Assembly (NCBI GenBank): GCA_024225195.1
Contig: JAAEMV010000853.1
Coordinates: 1 to 62,765 of the forward strand
Reading direction: 5' to 3'
Source: Planctomycetaceae bacterium
Lineage (GTDB): Bacteria > Planctomycetota > Planctomycetia > Pirellulales > Pirellulaceae
Length of the DNA: 62,765 nt
Shown here: positions 8,541-17,720 of the stretch, in pieces
How the letters are laid out: every line of letters begins with the position of its first letter
How positions within the stretch are numbered: the first letter of the stretch is position 1
Notes under the pieces: model-generated
Told to the model about the DNA's origin: nothing
The model's database searches: none
Seen by the model: the letters and a program-made list of their open reading frames with translations, nothing else
Program-made: the position numbers and the translations under genes

Positions 8541-9374
8541 TCAACGCAAGAAATGAAAGTTGGATTCGATGAGCACCAAAATCGCAACCGCGAAACAATA
8601 ATAGGAAAAATAGGAAAGCTTGCTAGACTTAACTAACTTGATCATCCAGACGCATGCGATCAGTCCGGTCAGAAAGGCACATAAAAACCCTACCACGAGC
8701 TGCCACTCAAATCCTACGGAGGTAAGTGGTTCGCCTGCTCGCACCGCATCGATTAAATCCTTTGCTATTTTGCCGAAGATCAACGGAACCACCATCAAAA
8801 AGGAAAACCTGGCGGCCTTCTCGCGATCGACACCCAATAAAACGGAAGTCGATATTGTAGCTCCCGAGCGAGAAATACCCGGTAAGATCGCAACTGCCTG
8901 TGCGACTCCAATCAAAATGGCGTCACGGACTCCAACTGATTTCTGCGTTTCCTTGGCACGATCCGCCAACATTAAAAGAGCACCCGTTAAGAGCAACATC
9001 AGCCCTACGAGAAGCAGTTGACTACTAAATAACGCTTCGATCTGTTCTTCGAGTAAAACTCCAACGATTGCCGCGGGAACCATCGATAGAAGAATCTTAA
9101 AACAGAACTGTAATTCTTCATTCTCCCTCCAATTTCCTTGAGGAAATCGCAGCACCCCTTTGAGCAGTTTTAGAACTTCCGAGCGAAAAACCACGACCGT
9201 ACTCAGCGCTGTCGCAAAATGGAGAACGACGGTCATCAGCATGCTGGCTTCCCCCACACTTTGATCACCAAGTAAATACTTCGCAATTTCCAAGTGGCCG
9301 CTGCTACTGACCGGCAAAAACTCGGTAAGCCCCTGAACTACACCGAGAATAACGGCTTGAATCAATTCACCCAT
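8541..9374 (-). CDS. uppP: Undecaprenyl-diphosphatase
   Basis: A 277-residue integral membrane protein of the UppP/BacA family, which removes a phosphate from undecaprenyl diphosphate to recycle the lipid carrier for cell-wall and glycan synthesis. Both active-site signatures are present: GLTEFLPVSSSGHLEIAK near the N-terminus and ILPGISRSGATIS in the second half. About eight hydrophobic segments and the length fit the family. It stands alone between two unrelated genes; a 240-base gap separates it from the next gene downstream. Confidence 0.95.
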   Translation of the reverse strand: MGELIQAVILGVVQGLTEFLPVSSSGHLEIAKYLLGDQSVGEASMLMTVVLHFATALSTVVVFRSEVLKLLKGVLRFPQGNWRENEELQFCFKILLSMVPAAIVGVLLEEQIEALFSSQLLLVGLMLLLTGALLMLADRAKETQKSVGVRDAILIGVAQAVAILPGISRSGATISTSVLLGVDREKAARFSFLMVVPLIFGKIAKDLIDAVRAGEPLTSVGFEWQLVVGFLCAFLTGLIACVWMIKLVKSSKLSYFSYYCFAVAILVLIESNFHFLR

Positions 9375-9698
9375 AAATCAATTACAACCAAGGCAATGGT
9401 TTACTTTTCCAGAAACAAAATCGTAAATTCCCAAGCATCCCAGCAATGCTAACTAGACCACTACATTAAACTGAACCCGTCCGGTCCAAGGAAAGAACCC
9501 AATAGAAACTACGCAATTCCTAAATAACACCTTCCGGTTAGGACTCATTTTCTTAAAATGAGGGTTTATTGAGATTAGGCTACCACGTCGAAGTCTCGCT
9601 TGATTGGGGATGGTTAGCCGAGGTACTCTTCCCAATTCCACGATAATTCAGCAACTCAAAATCAGCAACTCTTTTAGTCTATCTACTAAGGCAACGTT
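9375..9698. other. Divergent promoter region between uppP and leuC
   Basis: About 320 bases between two divergent genes. I see no attenuator (no leucine-codon-rich leader peptide with alternative hairpins) and no good gene; a 62-codon reverse frame at 9453-9641 lacks support. It likely holds promoters for both neighbours. Confidence 0.4.
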
Positions 9699-11132
9699 AT
9701 GAATTCCCAATCGCCAAAAACTATGTTTGAAAAAATTTGGGATCAGCATGTTGTCCATCAAGAACCTGGCAAGCAGACGATTATTTATATTGACCTACAT
9801 CTCGTACACGAGGTAACCAGCCCACAAGCATTTGAAGGACTGCGTCTCGCCGGCCGCCCCCTTCGGTGTCCTGAACGAACAGTGGCAACTCAAGATCACA
9901 ATGTCCCCACAACGGATCGCAGCTTGCCGATTGTTGATCCAATTTCGAAACAACAGATCGAAACGCTTCGAGCGAACTGCAAAGAGTTCGGCGTGCGACT
10001 GTACGACCTCGACAACGTCAACCAAGGAATTGTCCATGTGATCGGTCCCGAACTCGGCTTGACCCAACCTGGCATGACGATTGTCTGTGGCGACTCCCAC
10101 ACCGCAACACACGGCGCCTTTGGAGCACTTGCTTTTGGAATTGGCACAAGTGAAGTTGAACACGTGATGGCCACACAGACGCTACTTCAATCAAAGCCCA
10201 AGACCTTCGAAATTCGCATCGACGGAAAACTTGCCCGAGGAGTTACTTCAAAGGATCTTATCCTTTATCTGATCGGAAAAATTTCAACATCCGGTGGGAC
10301 GGGGTATGTGATTGAATACACAGGAGAAGCGATTCGAGCACTTTCGATGGAAGAACGCATGACCATTTGCAACATGTCGATCGAGGCGGGAGCTCGGGCT
10401 GGCATGATCGCACCAGACGAAATCACTTTTGATTACTTACGCGGCAAAGAGTTTTCTCCCGCAGAATTTGACCAAGCCATCACAAAATGGCGAGAACTTC
10501 CAAGCGATGAAGGTGCTACCTATGATCGCGTTGAAATTTTTGATGCTGCTGACATTGCCCCCCAAGTCACTTGGGGAACAAACCCCGGGCAAGTCATACG
10601 AATTGACTCTACCGTCCCAACACCGGAAGACGCTTCCGATGCAGGTGAAAAAAAATCCATCCAAGCGGCGCTGGATTACATGGGACTGACTTCCGGGACT
10701 CCCATGGCTGAGGTCTCCGTGGACCGCGTCTTTATTGGATCTTGCACCAACTCTCGAATTGAAGACTTAAGAGCCGCGGCGGACGTTGTCAGAAATAAAA
10801 AAATGTGCCCCGAGGTAAGTGCAATGGTCGTTCCCGGCAGTGGAATTGTGAAACGACAAGCCGAAGCAGAAGGGCTGGATCAAGTTTTCATCGACGCCGG
10901 ATTTGAGTGGCGGGAAGCTGGCTGCAGTATGTGTCTTGCGATGAACCCCGATAAACTTGAACCTGGCCAGCGGTGTGCTTCGACTAGTAATCGAAATTTC
11001 GAAGGCAGGCAGGGCAGGGGAGGCCGAACACATCTGGTTTCGCCAGAAATGGCCGCAGCGGCGGCGATCCAAGGGCACTTTGTTGACATCCGAGCGTGGG
11101 ACTATGAGCTTAAAGAAGACGGTTCAGCGTAG
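9699..11132 (+). CDS. leuC: 3-isopropylmalate dehydratase large subunit
   Basis: A 477-residue member of the aconitase superfamily. With LeuD it isomerises 2-isopropylmalate to 3-isopropylmalate in leucine synthesis. The three [4Fe-4S] ligands are visible: Cys349 in IGSCTNSR and Cys409 and Cys412 in GCSMC. Other family motifs are [14 protein letters not shown] near the N-terminus, the [12 protein letters not shown] block, and NRNFEGRQG close to the C-terminus. Length and motif order match typical bacterial LeuC of the short, two-subunit type. leuD follows on the same strand after 73 bases, so the two are probably co-transcribed. leuA and leuB are not in this window. Confidence 0.97.
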   Translation: MNSQSPKTMFEKIWDQHVVHQEPGKQTIIYIDLHLVHEVTSPQAFEGLRLAGRPLRCPERTVATQDHNVPTTDRSLPIVDPISKQQIETLRANCKEFGVRLYDLDNVNQGIVHVIGPELGLTQPGMTIVCGDSHTATHGAFGALAFGIGTSEVEHVMATQTLLQSKPKTFEIRIDGKLARGVTSKDLILYLIGKISTSGGTGYVIEYTGEAIRALSMEERMTICNMSIEAGARAGMIAPDEITFDYLRGKEFSPAEFDQAITKWRELPSDEGATYDRVEIFDAADIAPQVTWGTNPGQVIRIDSTVPTPEDASDAGEKKSIQAALDYMGLTSGTPMAEVSVDRVFIGSCTNSRIEDLRAAADVVRNKKMCPEVSAMVVPGSGIVKRQAEAEGLDQVFIDAGFEWREAGCSMCLAMNPDKLEPGQRCASTSNRNFEGRQGRGGRTHLVSPEMAAAAAIQGHFVDIRAWDYELKEDGSA

Positions 11133-11205
11133 TGAACCGGGAAAGGTGAGCGACACCTTTTTAGCCTTCTTTGATTTGCGAAACATTCACTTAATAGAGT
11201 TCACT

Positions 11206-11802
11206 ATGAGAGCATTTACGAAACACACCGGCTTAGTTGCGACCATGGATCGGTCAAATGTTGATACGGATCAAATTATCCCTAAACAGTTCCTCAAACG
11301 TATTGAAAGGACAGGTTTCGGGCAGTATCTATTTTTTGACTGGCGGTTTGACGAGCAGGGGAACCAACAATCGGACTTTGAACTAAACCGGCCTCAGTTT
11401 GAAAATGCTTCCGTTTTGGTCGCCCGAAAGAATTTTGGAAATGGATCGAGCCGAGAACACGCGGTTTGGGCACTCGACGATTTTGGCTTTCGCTGCGTCA
11501 TCGCGGAATCATTTGCCGATATCTTCTATAACAACTGCTCCAAAAATGGCGTCCTTCCCGTTCGCTTGCAACCCGAAGAAGTCGAACGCATTCACCAACT
11601 TGTTTCTCAAAATGATGGATTCCAATTAACCATCGATCTTGAAACTCAAACAGTGAGCGACGGCAATGCTTTCAATGCCTCATTCGAAATCGACGCTTAT
11701 CGCCGCGAGTGCTTCCTCGAAGGGCTCGACCATATCGCCATTACGCTTCAACATCTCGACAAAATCGAAGAATTTGAAAAATTGCGAAATTTGCCAGCTT
11801 GA
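11206..11802 (+). CDS. leuD: 3-isopropylmalate dehydratase small subunit
   Basis: A 198-residue swivel-domain subunit that completes the LeuCD enzyme. I start it at the ATG at 11206 because the family N-terminus (MRAFTKHTGLVATMDRSNVDTDQIIP) begins there, although the frame is open upstream into leuC. Characteristic elements include NVDTDQIIPKQFL, the ARKNFGNGSSREHAVWAL active-site loop, and FADIFYNNCSKNG. No strong Shine-Dalgarno sequence precedes the start. Directly follows leuC. Confidence 0.96.
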   Translation: MRAFTKHTGLVATMDRSNVDTDQIIPKQFLKRIERTGFGQYLFFDWRFDEQGNQQSDFELNRPQFENASVLVARKNFGNGSSREHAVWALDDFGFRCVIAESFADIFYNNCSKNGVLPVRLQPEEVERIHQLVSQNDGFQLTIDLETQTVSDGNAFNASFEIDAYRRECFLEGLDHIAITLQHLDKIEEFEKLRNLPA

Positions 11803-11995
11803 TCATTTTGCATTTACTGCGAACCCAACTCCGTTTAACCGAAGCATTCCTGCCAAACTTACCCTGTACGAAATATCACGGATCCATTTCGCCAGGTAGA
11901 TACTGGAAAACGCGGAGTAACATTGTCACAATGAAGGCTTGGCATTTTGATCGAGCAGTCTTTTGCTTCGATCGACAAATCACTTTGAGGAAATA

Positions 11996-13036
11996 ATGAA
12001 AACTATTATCGGTTTAACTTGCGTGTTGCTTGCCAGCCTTGGCACAACCATCCCTAATCAGACTTTCGGCCAAGACAAAGTCGAAGTCAAAACAGTGGTC
12101 GAGCGTTTGAACAACCCTTGTGGTATCGCGATACAACCTGAAACTGGACACGTTTTTGTCTCAGACAGCGGGGCGCTTCGCGTCGTCCGAATCGTCGATG
12201 GTAAAGCGGAACCAGTCATTACGGGATTCCCGAAAGATAATTACGGCAAAGGCCCAATTTACGATATCGGCCCACTTGGATTAGTTTTCATTGATAAAAA
12301 CACCCTTGTCGTGGGTGGTGGTGGGAAACCGGACGGTGAAGAAATGCTTCGAGTTTACAAAATCCCCGCCGCCGGCGCTGCCCCCATTGATGCGACCCAA
12401 ATGTACGGTGATCCAAAAACGCTACCCGCCAATGGCGAGGTCGTTGGCGAAGGAAACTTCTATGGACTGGCCAAAGGCAGCCAGGGCATCTTTGTGACCT
12501 GCAACGGCGATGACGGGAAAGGCTGGATTTCGCTTGCAAAAATCAACGAAGGAAAAGTTTCCAATTTCGAAAGAAAAATTGCCACCAAGGAAGCGACAAA
12601 AGTAGATGCCCCTGTTGCAATCACAATTAGCCCTGAAGGTTTTCTTGCAGTTGGGCAAATGGGAGAAATCACTCTCGCAGGCGACAGCCTGTTGACCTTT
12701 TACGATGAGGACGGAAAGAAACTTGAGAATTTCAAAACTGATCTATTTGACATTACTGGCCTCGCCTACGGCCCTAAACGCGGCCGATTATTTGCTACCG
12801 ATTTCCGATGGCTTGATACCGAGCAGGGTGGTCTCTACAAAATCATTGCCATCAAAGATAATTATGAAAAATGCAAACCGCAAAAAATTGTCAGCCTGAA
12901 AAAACCGACGGCTCTTGCGTTTCACCCCAACGGCGATCTTTACATTACGCTCGCCGGCAATCCCGTTGAGGGAACCGGCAAACCGAATGGCAAACTTGTG
13001 ATGATCAAGGGGCTCGACGCCGAACCAAAAAAGTAA
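11996..13036 (+). CDS. Exported beta-propeller (NHL/SMP-30-like) protein
   Basis: A 346-residue protein with a signal peptide (MKTIIGLTCVLLASLGT, cleavage near FGQ-DK). The ATG at 11996 is preceded by GAGGAAA at a good distance, so it is preferred over the upstream in-frame codon at 11963. The mature part carries repeated strand-turn units typical of NHL or SMP-30-type propellers, for example NNPCGIAIQPETGHVFVSD, the ITISPEGFLAVGQ unit and TALAFHPNGDLYIT. No catalytic residues are obvious. Such proteins are abundant in planctomycetes, often bound to the cell envelope, with roles in ligand or sugar-lactone binding that are mostly untested. It lies 53 bases upstream of the PSP1 gene. Confidence 0.75.
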   Translation: MKTIIGLTCVLLASLGTTIPNQTFGQDKVEVKTVVERLNNPCGIAIQPETGHVFVSDSGALRVVRIVDGKAEPVITGFPKDNYGKGPIYDIGPLGLVFIDKNTLVVGGGGKPDGEEMLRVYKIPAAGAAPIDATQMYGDPKTLPANGEVVGEGNFYGLAKGSQGIFVTCNGDDGKGWISLAKINEGKVSNFERKIATKEATKVDAPVAITISPEGFLAVGQMGEITLAGDSLLTFYDEDGKKLENFKTDLFDITGLAYGPKRGRLFATDFRWLDTEQGGLYKIIAIKDNYEKCKPQKIVSLKKPTALAFHPNGDLYITLAGNPVEGTGKPNGKLVMIKGLDAEPKK

Positions 13037-13089
13037 CACTGGTTTACCACCCTTTCTACTTTTAACGCTACTTACAAAAAAGAATAATC

Positions 13090-13659
13090 TTGGGCGCATC
13101 ACATTTAGTTCGAATTGGTTTAATGGGAGTCGTCAGCAACCTTGATTCTGCTGACTTCAATCAATACCCACGTGATACGAGGGTAATTTGCCGAACAGAG
13201 CGGGGGCTCGAGCAGGGTACGGTCATCTGTCCCATCGAAGATGAATTTGGCGATCGAACCGAACACGCCAGGGAATTACCCGACGGAGAGATTCTCCGTA
13301 AGATAACACCCGATGACGATATGATTCTGAAGCGCCTTGAAAAACATCGCGACAAAGCTTTTAAGGCATGCCAGCAAATTATAGTTGAGAGAGAGCTGCC
13401 AGGAATCCTCGTCGATGTCGAACACCTCTTCGATGGAGAATCCGTATTTTTTTACTTCCTTGGCGAAGTCGACAACCGGCTTGAATCCATCACAGAAGAG
13501 TTAGCTGCAACATACGAGCGAAGAGTTCGATTCAAAAAATTTGCAGAAACACTTGCAAACGGTTGCGGCCCTGACTGCGGGACAGGCGAAAGCAAGTGCT
13601 CCACCGGGGGCTGCCAATCGTGTGCTCTTTCTGGTGGTTGTGGAGCGAAAGCTAAGTAA
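13090..13659 (+). CDS. PSP1/RicT-like protein with cysteine-rich tail
   Basis: A 189-residue protein beginning with TTG. The start is set by homology: the family opens with a VRIG..G.V strand, here HLVRIGLMGVV, which an internal ATG would cut. Residues about 75-155 match the PSP1 C-terminal domain: repeated charged helix (KRLEKHRDKAFKACQQII), then LVDVEHLFDGESVFFYFLG and a final helix. In Bacillus the relative RicT (YaaT) works with RicA and RicF, which hold Fe-S clusters, in RNA maturation. This protein adds a C-terminal tail with six Cys residues in about 30 positions (pattern GCGPDCG, KC, GGCQSC, GGC), a likely metal or Fe-S site. The function in planctomycetes is unknown. Confidence 0.75.
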   Translation: MGASHLVRIGLMGVVSNLDSADFNQYPRDTRVICRTERGLEQGTVICPIEDEFGDRTEHARELPDGEILRKITPDDDMILKRLEKHRDKAFKACQQIIVERELPGILVDVEHLFDGESVFFYFLGEVDNRLESITEELAATYERRVRFKKFAETLANGCGPDCGTGESKCSTGGCQSCALSGGCGAKAK

Positions 13660-13872
13660 TTCAATCAGTGGTCACTCAAGACTCAAAATCGTCTTCCGGT
13701 CTAGCATTAAACTGCAGGCGACCGTGATCGCCGCAACTCAGTATTTCCGAACTGAGACTCAGCAACTTTCAAGTTGACAAACCTTGGGGAAGGCTTTTTT
13801 TCACACAAAAACAACCCAAAAGTCTGATTTGCTCGTAAATATTTCCATTGCCCTGGCGAATAGCAAATCGAA

Positions 13873-14331
13873 ATGGAAAAGAAAAAAAATGGAATCGAAT
13901 TGCGGAACCCAACAAGCATCAATGCACATTTGATTGGCGGGTTTCGCTTGTGGTCAATCCGAAAACTATTAGCAGTCATTGCTGCCTCGATCGCAATCAT
14001 CGTGATCAACTCAACGGCATGCCTCGCTGGCCACCCTCTCGAAAACAACGGGCAACCGTCGTCTTCGATCGTCATAAAAACCGATCAGTCCGCCCACCAA
14101 CCCTCAAATACTAAATTTGATCTATCCGATTGTTCATTCTTGATTGCCTCTGCAGTAGTGCTACCGGCAACCATTCTATTGATCTATAGCTTGGTGACGC
14201 GTGGGAAAATTGGAACTGGATGGAAAGCGGTCTGCCTCGCCTCAGTGGTGGCCACGTTCATGGCTCGAATCGCGCTTTCACTTTTCTACGAAATCACCAG
14301 CGAGAATAGCATTCAAGACTGGGACAGTTAA
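13873..14331 (+). CDS. Small membrane protein, function unknown
   Basis: A 152-residue protein with three hydrophobic segments: about residues 30-50 (LLAVIAASIAIIVI, perhaps a signal anchor), 88-108 (FLIASAVVLPATILLIYSL) and 118-138 (AVCLASVVATFMARIALSLF). The loop between the first two is polar. There is no clear ribosome binding site before the ATG and I recognise no family. Its stop codon shares bases with the stop of the convergent gene at 14328 through the palindrome TTAA. It could be a real, lineage-specific gene; coding support comes only from length and the ordered hydrophobic pattern. Confidence 0.5.
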   Translation: MEKKKNGIELRNPTSINAHLIGGFRLWSIRKLLAVIAASIAIIVINSTACLAGHPLENNGQPSSSIVIKTDQSAHQPSNTKFDLSDCSFLIASAVVLPATILLIYSLVTRGKIGTGWKAVCLASVVATFMARIALSLFYEITSENSIQDWDS

Positions 14332-15401
14332 GAGGCATCTTCGTTTTGCTCAGGATCAAACCAGGCTCTCATCCCTGCCCACACGCGACCGGCCATTTTG
14401 CCTGAAAATATATCCTCTGTCACCGTCGGTCGGTTCGACGAAAAGTTGTACCAAACGGCATCAACGTAGGGACGACAAGAATCAGAAAGCATCACATAGA
14501 TCCCGCGGTTCATGATTTCGTCCAATCCCTCGCGGTAGTGATCAATCAAATGGTCATCGAGAACTCCGCCCGTCACTCGAATGGTCGTCAGCGCACCTTT
14601 ACTTACAGTAGAAACATGCCCTAACGCGTAAAGCGTCATCGCGCTCGACACCTCAAACAGATTCACTTCTTCCCGCGCCGCCATCGCCTGCATGTCTTCC
14701 CACATTTTTGCAATCTCAGATTGCGGAACCAATAAAGATGGGTCAATTTTCGAAATGTTTTCAGTTGTTTTATCGATCGTCTCTCGAAGACCATCAACGC
14801 TTAACGGAGGTGTATCTAAAACGTCCGCCGATTCCCCTGTCGCAACACTTACCGCATCGAGAAGCTCAGCCGTAGTTCTAATGACTGAGTCTTTCGAAAT
14901 GATACCTTCTCGTTTCAATTCGTCTGTCAACTGATTCAGATAAACTTTCGAACCGTAGGCAACGTCGCTCACAATTGCAAGGACCGTCAGTGGCGAGACA
15001 TGCAGGGTTGCCATCCCTGCAAAATCCACGAAAGTACTTACCGTTTTTTTAGCGACATAATTTTCTACAACTGGATCACCTGCTGCGTCCACCTCTTTCT
15101 TGACGCCTCCAATGTCTTTCGCAAGCATATCTAGCATCTGTTGAACGAACGCATCGTAGGTCTTGGAATCCTTAAATGCCTGTGGCACCAGGAGGGAAGC
15201 CGATTCATGAATAGCCCCTCCCAACATTGCGGCCGTGCTGCGAACCGCCCTCTCGGGAAGCGACGCGCCAAACATTAAATAACGATATACTTGATCGAAA
15301 GCGGGCTCTCCTTCCGGCTGATCGACTCGGCTCGCCGCCTCACTCTCGATGTCGTTGGAATCTGCTGCCTCGTGGTCACCTGATTCTTTTTTTAAAGTCA
15401 T
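14328..15401 (-). CDS. Conserved-looking soluble protein, function unknown
   Basis: A 357-residue, acidic, mostly helical protein with no signal peptide. The first 35 residues are highly charged and likely disordered (KKESGDHEAADSNDIESEAA). The rest is a single continuous helical domain; short hydrophobic stretches (VSTFVDFAGMATLHVSPLTVLAIVSDVAYG, residues about 121-150) could be one or two membrane-associated helices. The C-terminal part has several Trp residues (VWYNF, VWAGMRAWFD). I cannot assign it to a family. It is convergent with the small membrane protein gene and divergent from map. Confidence 0.6.
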   Translation of the reverse strand: MTLKKESGDHEAADSNDIESEAASRVDQPEGEPAFDQVYRYLMFGASLPERAVRSTAAMLGGAIHESASLLVPQAFKDSKTYDAFVQQMLDMLAKDIGGVKKEVDAAGDPVVENYVAKKTVSTFVDFAGMATLHVSPLTVLAIVSDVAYGSKVYLNQLTDELKREGIISKDSVIRTTAELLDAVSVATGESADVLDTPPLSVDGLRETIDKTTENISKIDPSLLVPQSEIAKMWEDMQAMAAREEVNLFEVSSAMTLYALGHVSTVSKGALTTIRVTGGVLDDHLIDHYREGLDEIMNRGIYVMLSDSCRPYVDAVWYNFSSNRPTVTEDIFSGKMAGRVWAGMRAWFDPEQNEDAS

Positions 15402-15545
15402 CGTATAATCTATTCAGGGTCAAGAACTTTATTTACAGCCAACCTAAATTATAAAAATTGCGAGTGTGAACCGATTGCGGTTCGCTGCAGCAATAATATG
15501 ATTAAGTGGCTCAGCGAACAACTATTTTCTCAAGATCTCTCCGTC

Positions 15546-16400
15546 ATGAACTCAATTAAACGTGAACTGCGTTCACCTCGCGAAATTAAAAAGATGAGAA
15601 CCGCGGGACTAGTTGTCTGGCTGGCTCACCAAAAGGCTGCCCAAACTTTACAACCGGGAGTCACTACCGCTACGGTCAATGAAGCCTATCGCGACGTATT
15701 TCTGGAATACAGCGCTGAACCGCTGTTTTTAGGCTATGGCGCACGTCAAGGAATTGAGGCGTTTCCAGCAGAATCGTGTATTTCCGTTAACGAAGAAGTC
15801 GTGCACGGAATCCCGGGGGATCGTATTATCGCTGACGGTGATATTGTATCGGTCGATACGGGTTGCCGAATCGCTGGCTGGTGCGGAGATGCTGCAGTCA
15901 CCCATGCTATTGGCAACATCTCAAAAGAATCGCAACGTCTCTTGGAAATCACAAATGGTGTTTTGAATCTAGCCATTGAGCTGATAGGGCAAAAATCACT
16001 CTGGAGCGAAGTCTGCAAACCAATGGAGCGATATGTCCGAGACGCTGGTTTTTTCGTCGTGGAAGATATGGTCGGACACGGGATAGGCAAAGAGCTTCAC
16101 GAGTCCCCGCAAGTCCCGAATTATTACAACGAATCAATCATGCAAGCGGAAGATTTTGAGCTCAAACCGGGAGCCGTTATTGCTGTTGAACCCATGGTAA
16201 ACATCGGAACGCAAGAACTTGAAACTCTGTCAGATGGATGGACAGTTGTCACGGAGAATCGCAAAAACAGTGCTCACTTTGAACACACGATCGCGATCAC
16301 CAAAACAGGCCCCGTTCGCTTAACAGGACCGCCGAACGATGTAGAACTCACCAACCTGCCGGACTGGGTGCAAGATAAATCCAAGTGGGTAATTTGGTAA
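15546..16400 (+). CDS. map: Methionine aminopeptidase, type I
   Basis: A 284-residue metalloprotease that removes the initiator methionine from nascent proteins in the cytoplasm. The five metal ligands are visible: Asp in VSVDTGCRIAGWCGDAA (two Asp), His in VGHGIGKELHESP, Glu in AVEPMVNIG and Glu in HFEHTIAIT. SCISVNEEVVHGIP is the typical strand before them. I start at the ATG at 15546 (MNSIKRELRSPREIKKMR), where family similarity begins; an in-frame ATG at 15498 would add 16 residues. The length is slightly above the E. coli enzyme (264). It is not next to secY or ribosomal genes, where map is often found, so it may be one of several paralogues. Confidence 0.93.
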   Translation: MNSIKRELRSPREIKKMRTAGLVVWLAHQKAAQTLQPGVTTATVNEAYRDVFLEYSAEPLFLGYGARQGIEAFPAESCISVNEEVVHGIPGDRIIADGDIVSVDTGCRIAGWCGDAAVTHAIGNISKESQRLLEITNGVLNLAIELIGQKSLWSEVCKPMERYVRDAGFFVVEDMVGHGIGKELHESPQVPNYYNESIMQAEDFELKPGAVIAVEPMVNIGTQELETLSDGWTVVTENRKNSAHFEHTIAITKTGPVRLTGPPNDVELTNLPDWVQDKSKWVIW

Positions 16401-16447
16401 CAAACCAACCCGAACCGAAGACAATTCTCCGATTCACATTGATCGGC

Positions 16448-17629
16448 TTACTTAATGTTCAAATCACTCGACTTGTTTTCATCATCTTCTACTGATTTGC
16501 TTTCCAGATTCTCCGTTTGCAAATAAGGCTCACTTTTTTCATACAGCATCAAGCGTGCCTGAAAAGGTGCGGCGGTAGTCTCCTCTTCCGCGCCCACCAA
16601 ACCAATCACCTTTTGCTGAGTTGCTTTGGCTGCATCGAAGTCACCTTTTGCCGCCTCGCAAGCAGCCAAAGTATCAAGATTAGTTGCGGTATCTCCACCC
16701 AACACAACAGCCTTTTTCGCCAACGCTAAAGCACCGTCAAAATCCCGCATTTCTTTTTCGGGACAAGTCGCAAGAACCCATGCCAACCGCTGACAGGCAA
16801 CGGCTGATTCTGTGATCTCATTAGCCGCCCGATAGTCATCAGCACACTCCTGCCATCGCCCCATTTCTTGAAACAAATCGCCACGATTTACCAGCGCCTC
16901 ACCACTTTGCGGTTGCGATTTGATTACACTTTCAAAGTCAGCAAGAGCCATTGAGAATTTCCCCAACGAAAGCAATGACAATCCACGGCCAGTGAGAGCC
17001 TGAGCATCCTCAGAATTCAACCGGATCGCGACGTTATAGTCTTCCACGGCATAGTCATATTTCTCAGTCTGATACAAAACCTCAGCTCGATTGAACCAGC
17101 CATTCGCAGCGTCGGGTTTAAGTTTGATGACACTCGTAAAATCAGCAAGTGCTTTTTCGTAATCCTCATTAGCGACCCAGGCAATGCCCCGAGACATCCA
17201 CGATCGATATCTTTCAGGTGCAGCAACAATTGCAGCATCAAAATCCTTCATGGCTTTATCCATCGCCGATTGATATTGCTGATTTCCAATCCGCTTTAAC
17301 TGTGTCGCCATTTCATAATGCCGCTCGCCTCTTCGATTTAGCCCCCAGCCTGTTAAAGAAACCACGTATTTTCGATTCTCCGCGGACAACTCGGCTTCCA
17401 ATGCACTGTCACACTGAGCCAGAAAAGCGGTTAGGTCTTTGGTCGTTTTAACCGTTTTTGTCGCATCGTAGATCGCCCGAACCAACTTATTCTGATCGAC
17501 GGGATCTGCGTTACTGACCTCTTGTGCAAACCCGGAACTCACCGCAGCAAATGCGACGGCCAAAGTGCAAAACACCGAGAAAAACATTCGCAAAACGCTA
17601 CTTGCACTACGCTGCTGAATCGACATCAT
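16448..17629 (-). CDS. Exported TPR-repeat protein
   Basis: A 393-residue protein with a signal peptide (cleavage near SGFAQ, residue 36) and at least four tetratricopeptide repeats between about residues 135 and 275, for example RSWMSRGIAWVANEDYEKAL, then NGWFNRAEVLYQTEKYDYA and TGRGLSLLSLGKFSMALADF. TPR solenoids mediate protein-protein contacts; in the periplasm or paryphoplasm of planctomycetes such proteins are common and untested. The C-terminal tail is acidic (ENLESKSVEDDENKSS). No enzymatic domain is present. It lies between convergent map and, upstream, fumC on the same strand with a 91-base gap, so read-through from fumC is possible. Confidence 0.8.
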   Translation of the reverse strand: MMSIQQRSASSVLRMFFSVFCTLAVAFAAVSSGFAQEVSNADPVDQNKLVRAIYDATKTVKTTKDLTAFLAQCDSALEAELSAENRKYVVSLTGWGLNRRGERHYEMATQLKRIGNQQYQSAMDKAMKDFDAAIVAAPERYRSWMSRGIAWVANEDYEKALADFTSVIKLKPDAANGWFNRAEVLYQTEKYDYAVEDYNVAIRLNSEDAQALTGRGLSLLSLGKFSMALADFESVIKSQPQSGEALVNRGDLFQEMGRWQECADDYRAANEITESAVACQRLAWVLATCPEKEMRDFDGALALAKKAVVLGGDTATNLDTLAACEAAKGDFDAAKATQQKVIGLVGAEEETTAAPFQARLMLYEKSEPYLQTENLESKSVEDDENKSSDLNIK

Positions 17630-17720
17630 GATCCCTCCGTGGAATGTGTGATAAATATATTTTGGCGGTTCGAAAAACTAACCAACTGTGTGCCAAACTC
17701 TTATTTTCTAAAATTGAAAA

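Noticed and set aside
9375-9698. Leucine attenuator before leuC
   Set aside because: No leucine-rich leader peptide and no alternative hairpins with a T run were visible.
13788-13800. Possible terminator with a T run (CCTT-GGGG-AAGG)
   Set aside because: The stem is only four pairs with a four-base loop; too weak to call.
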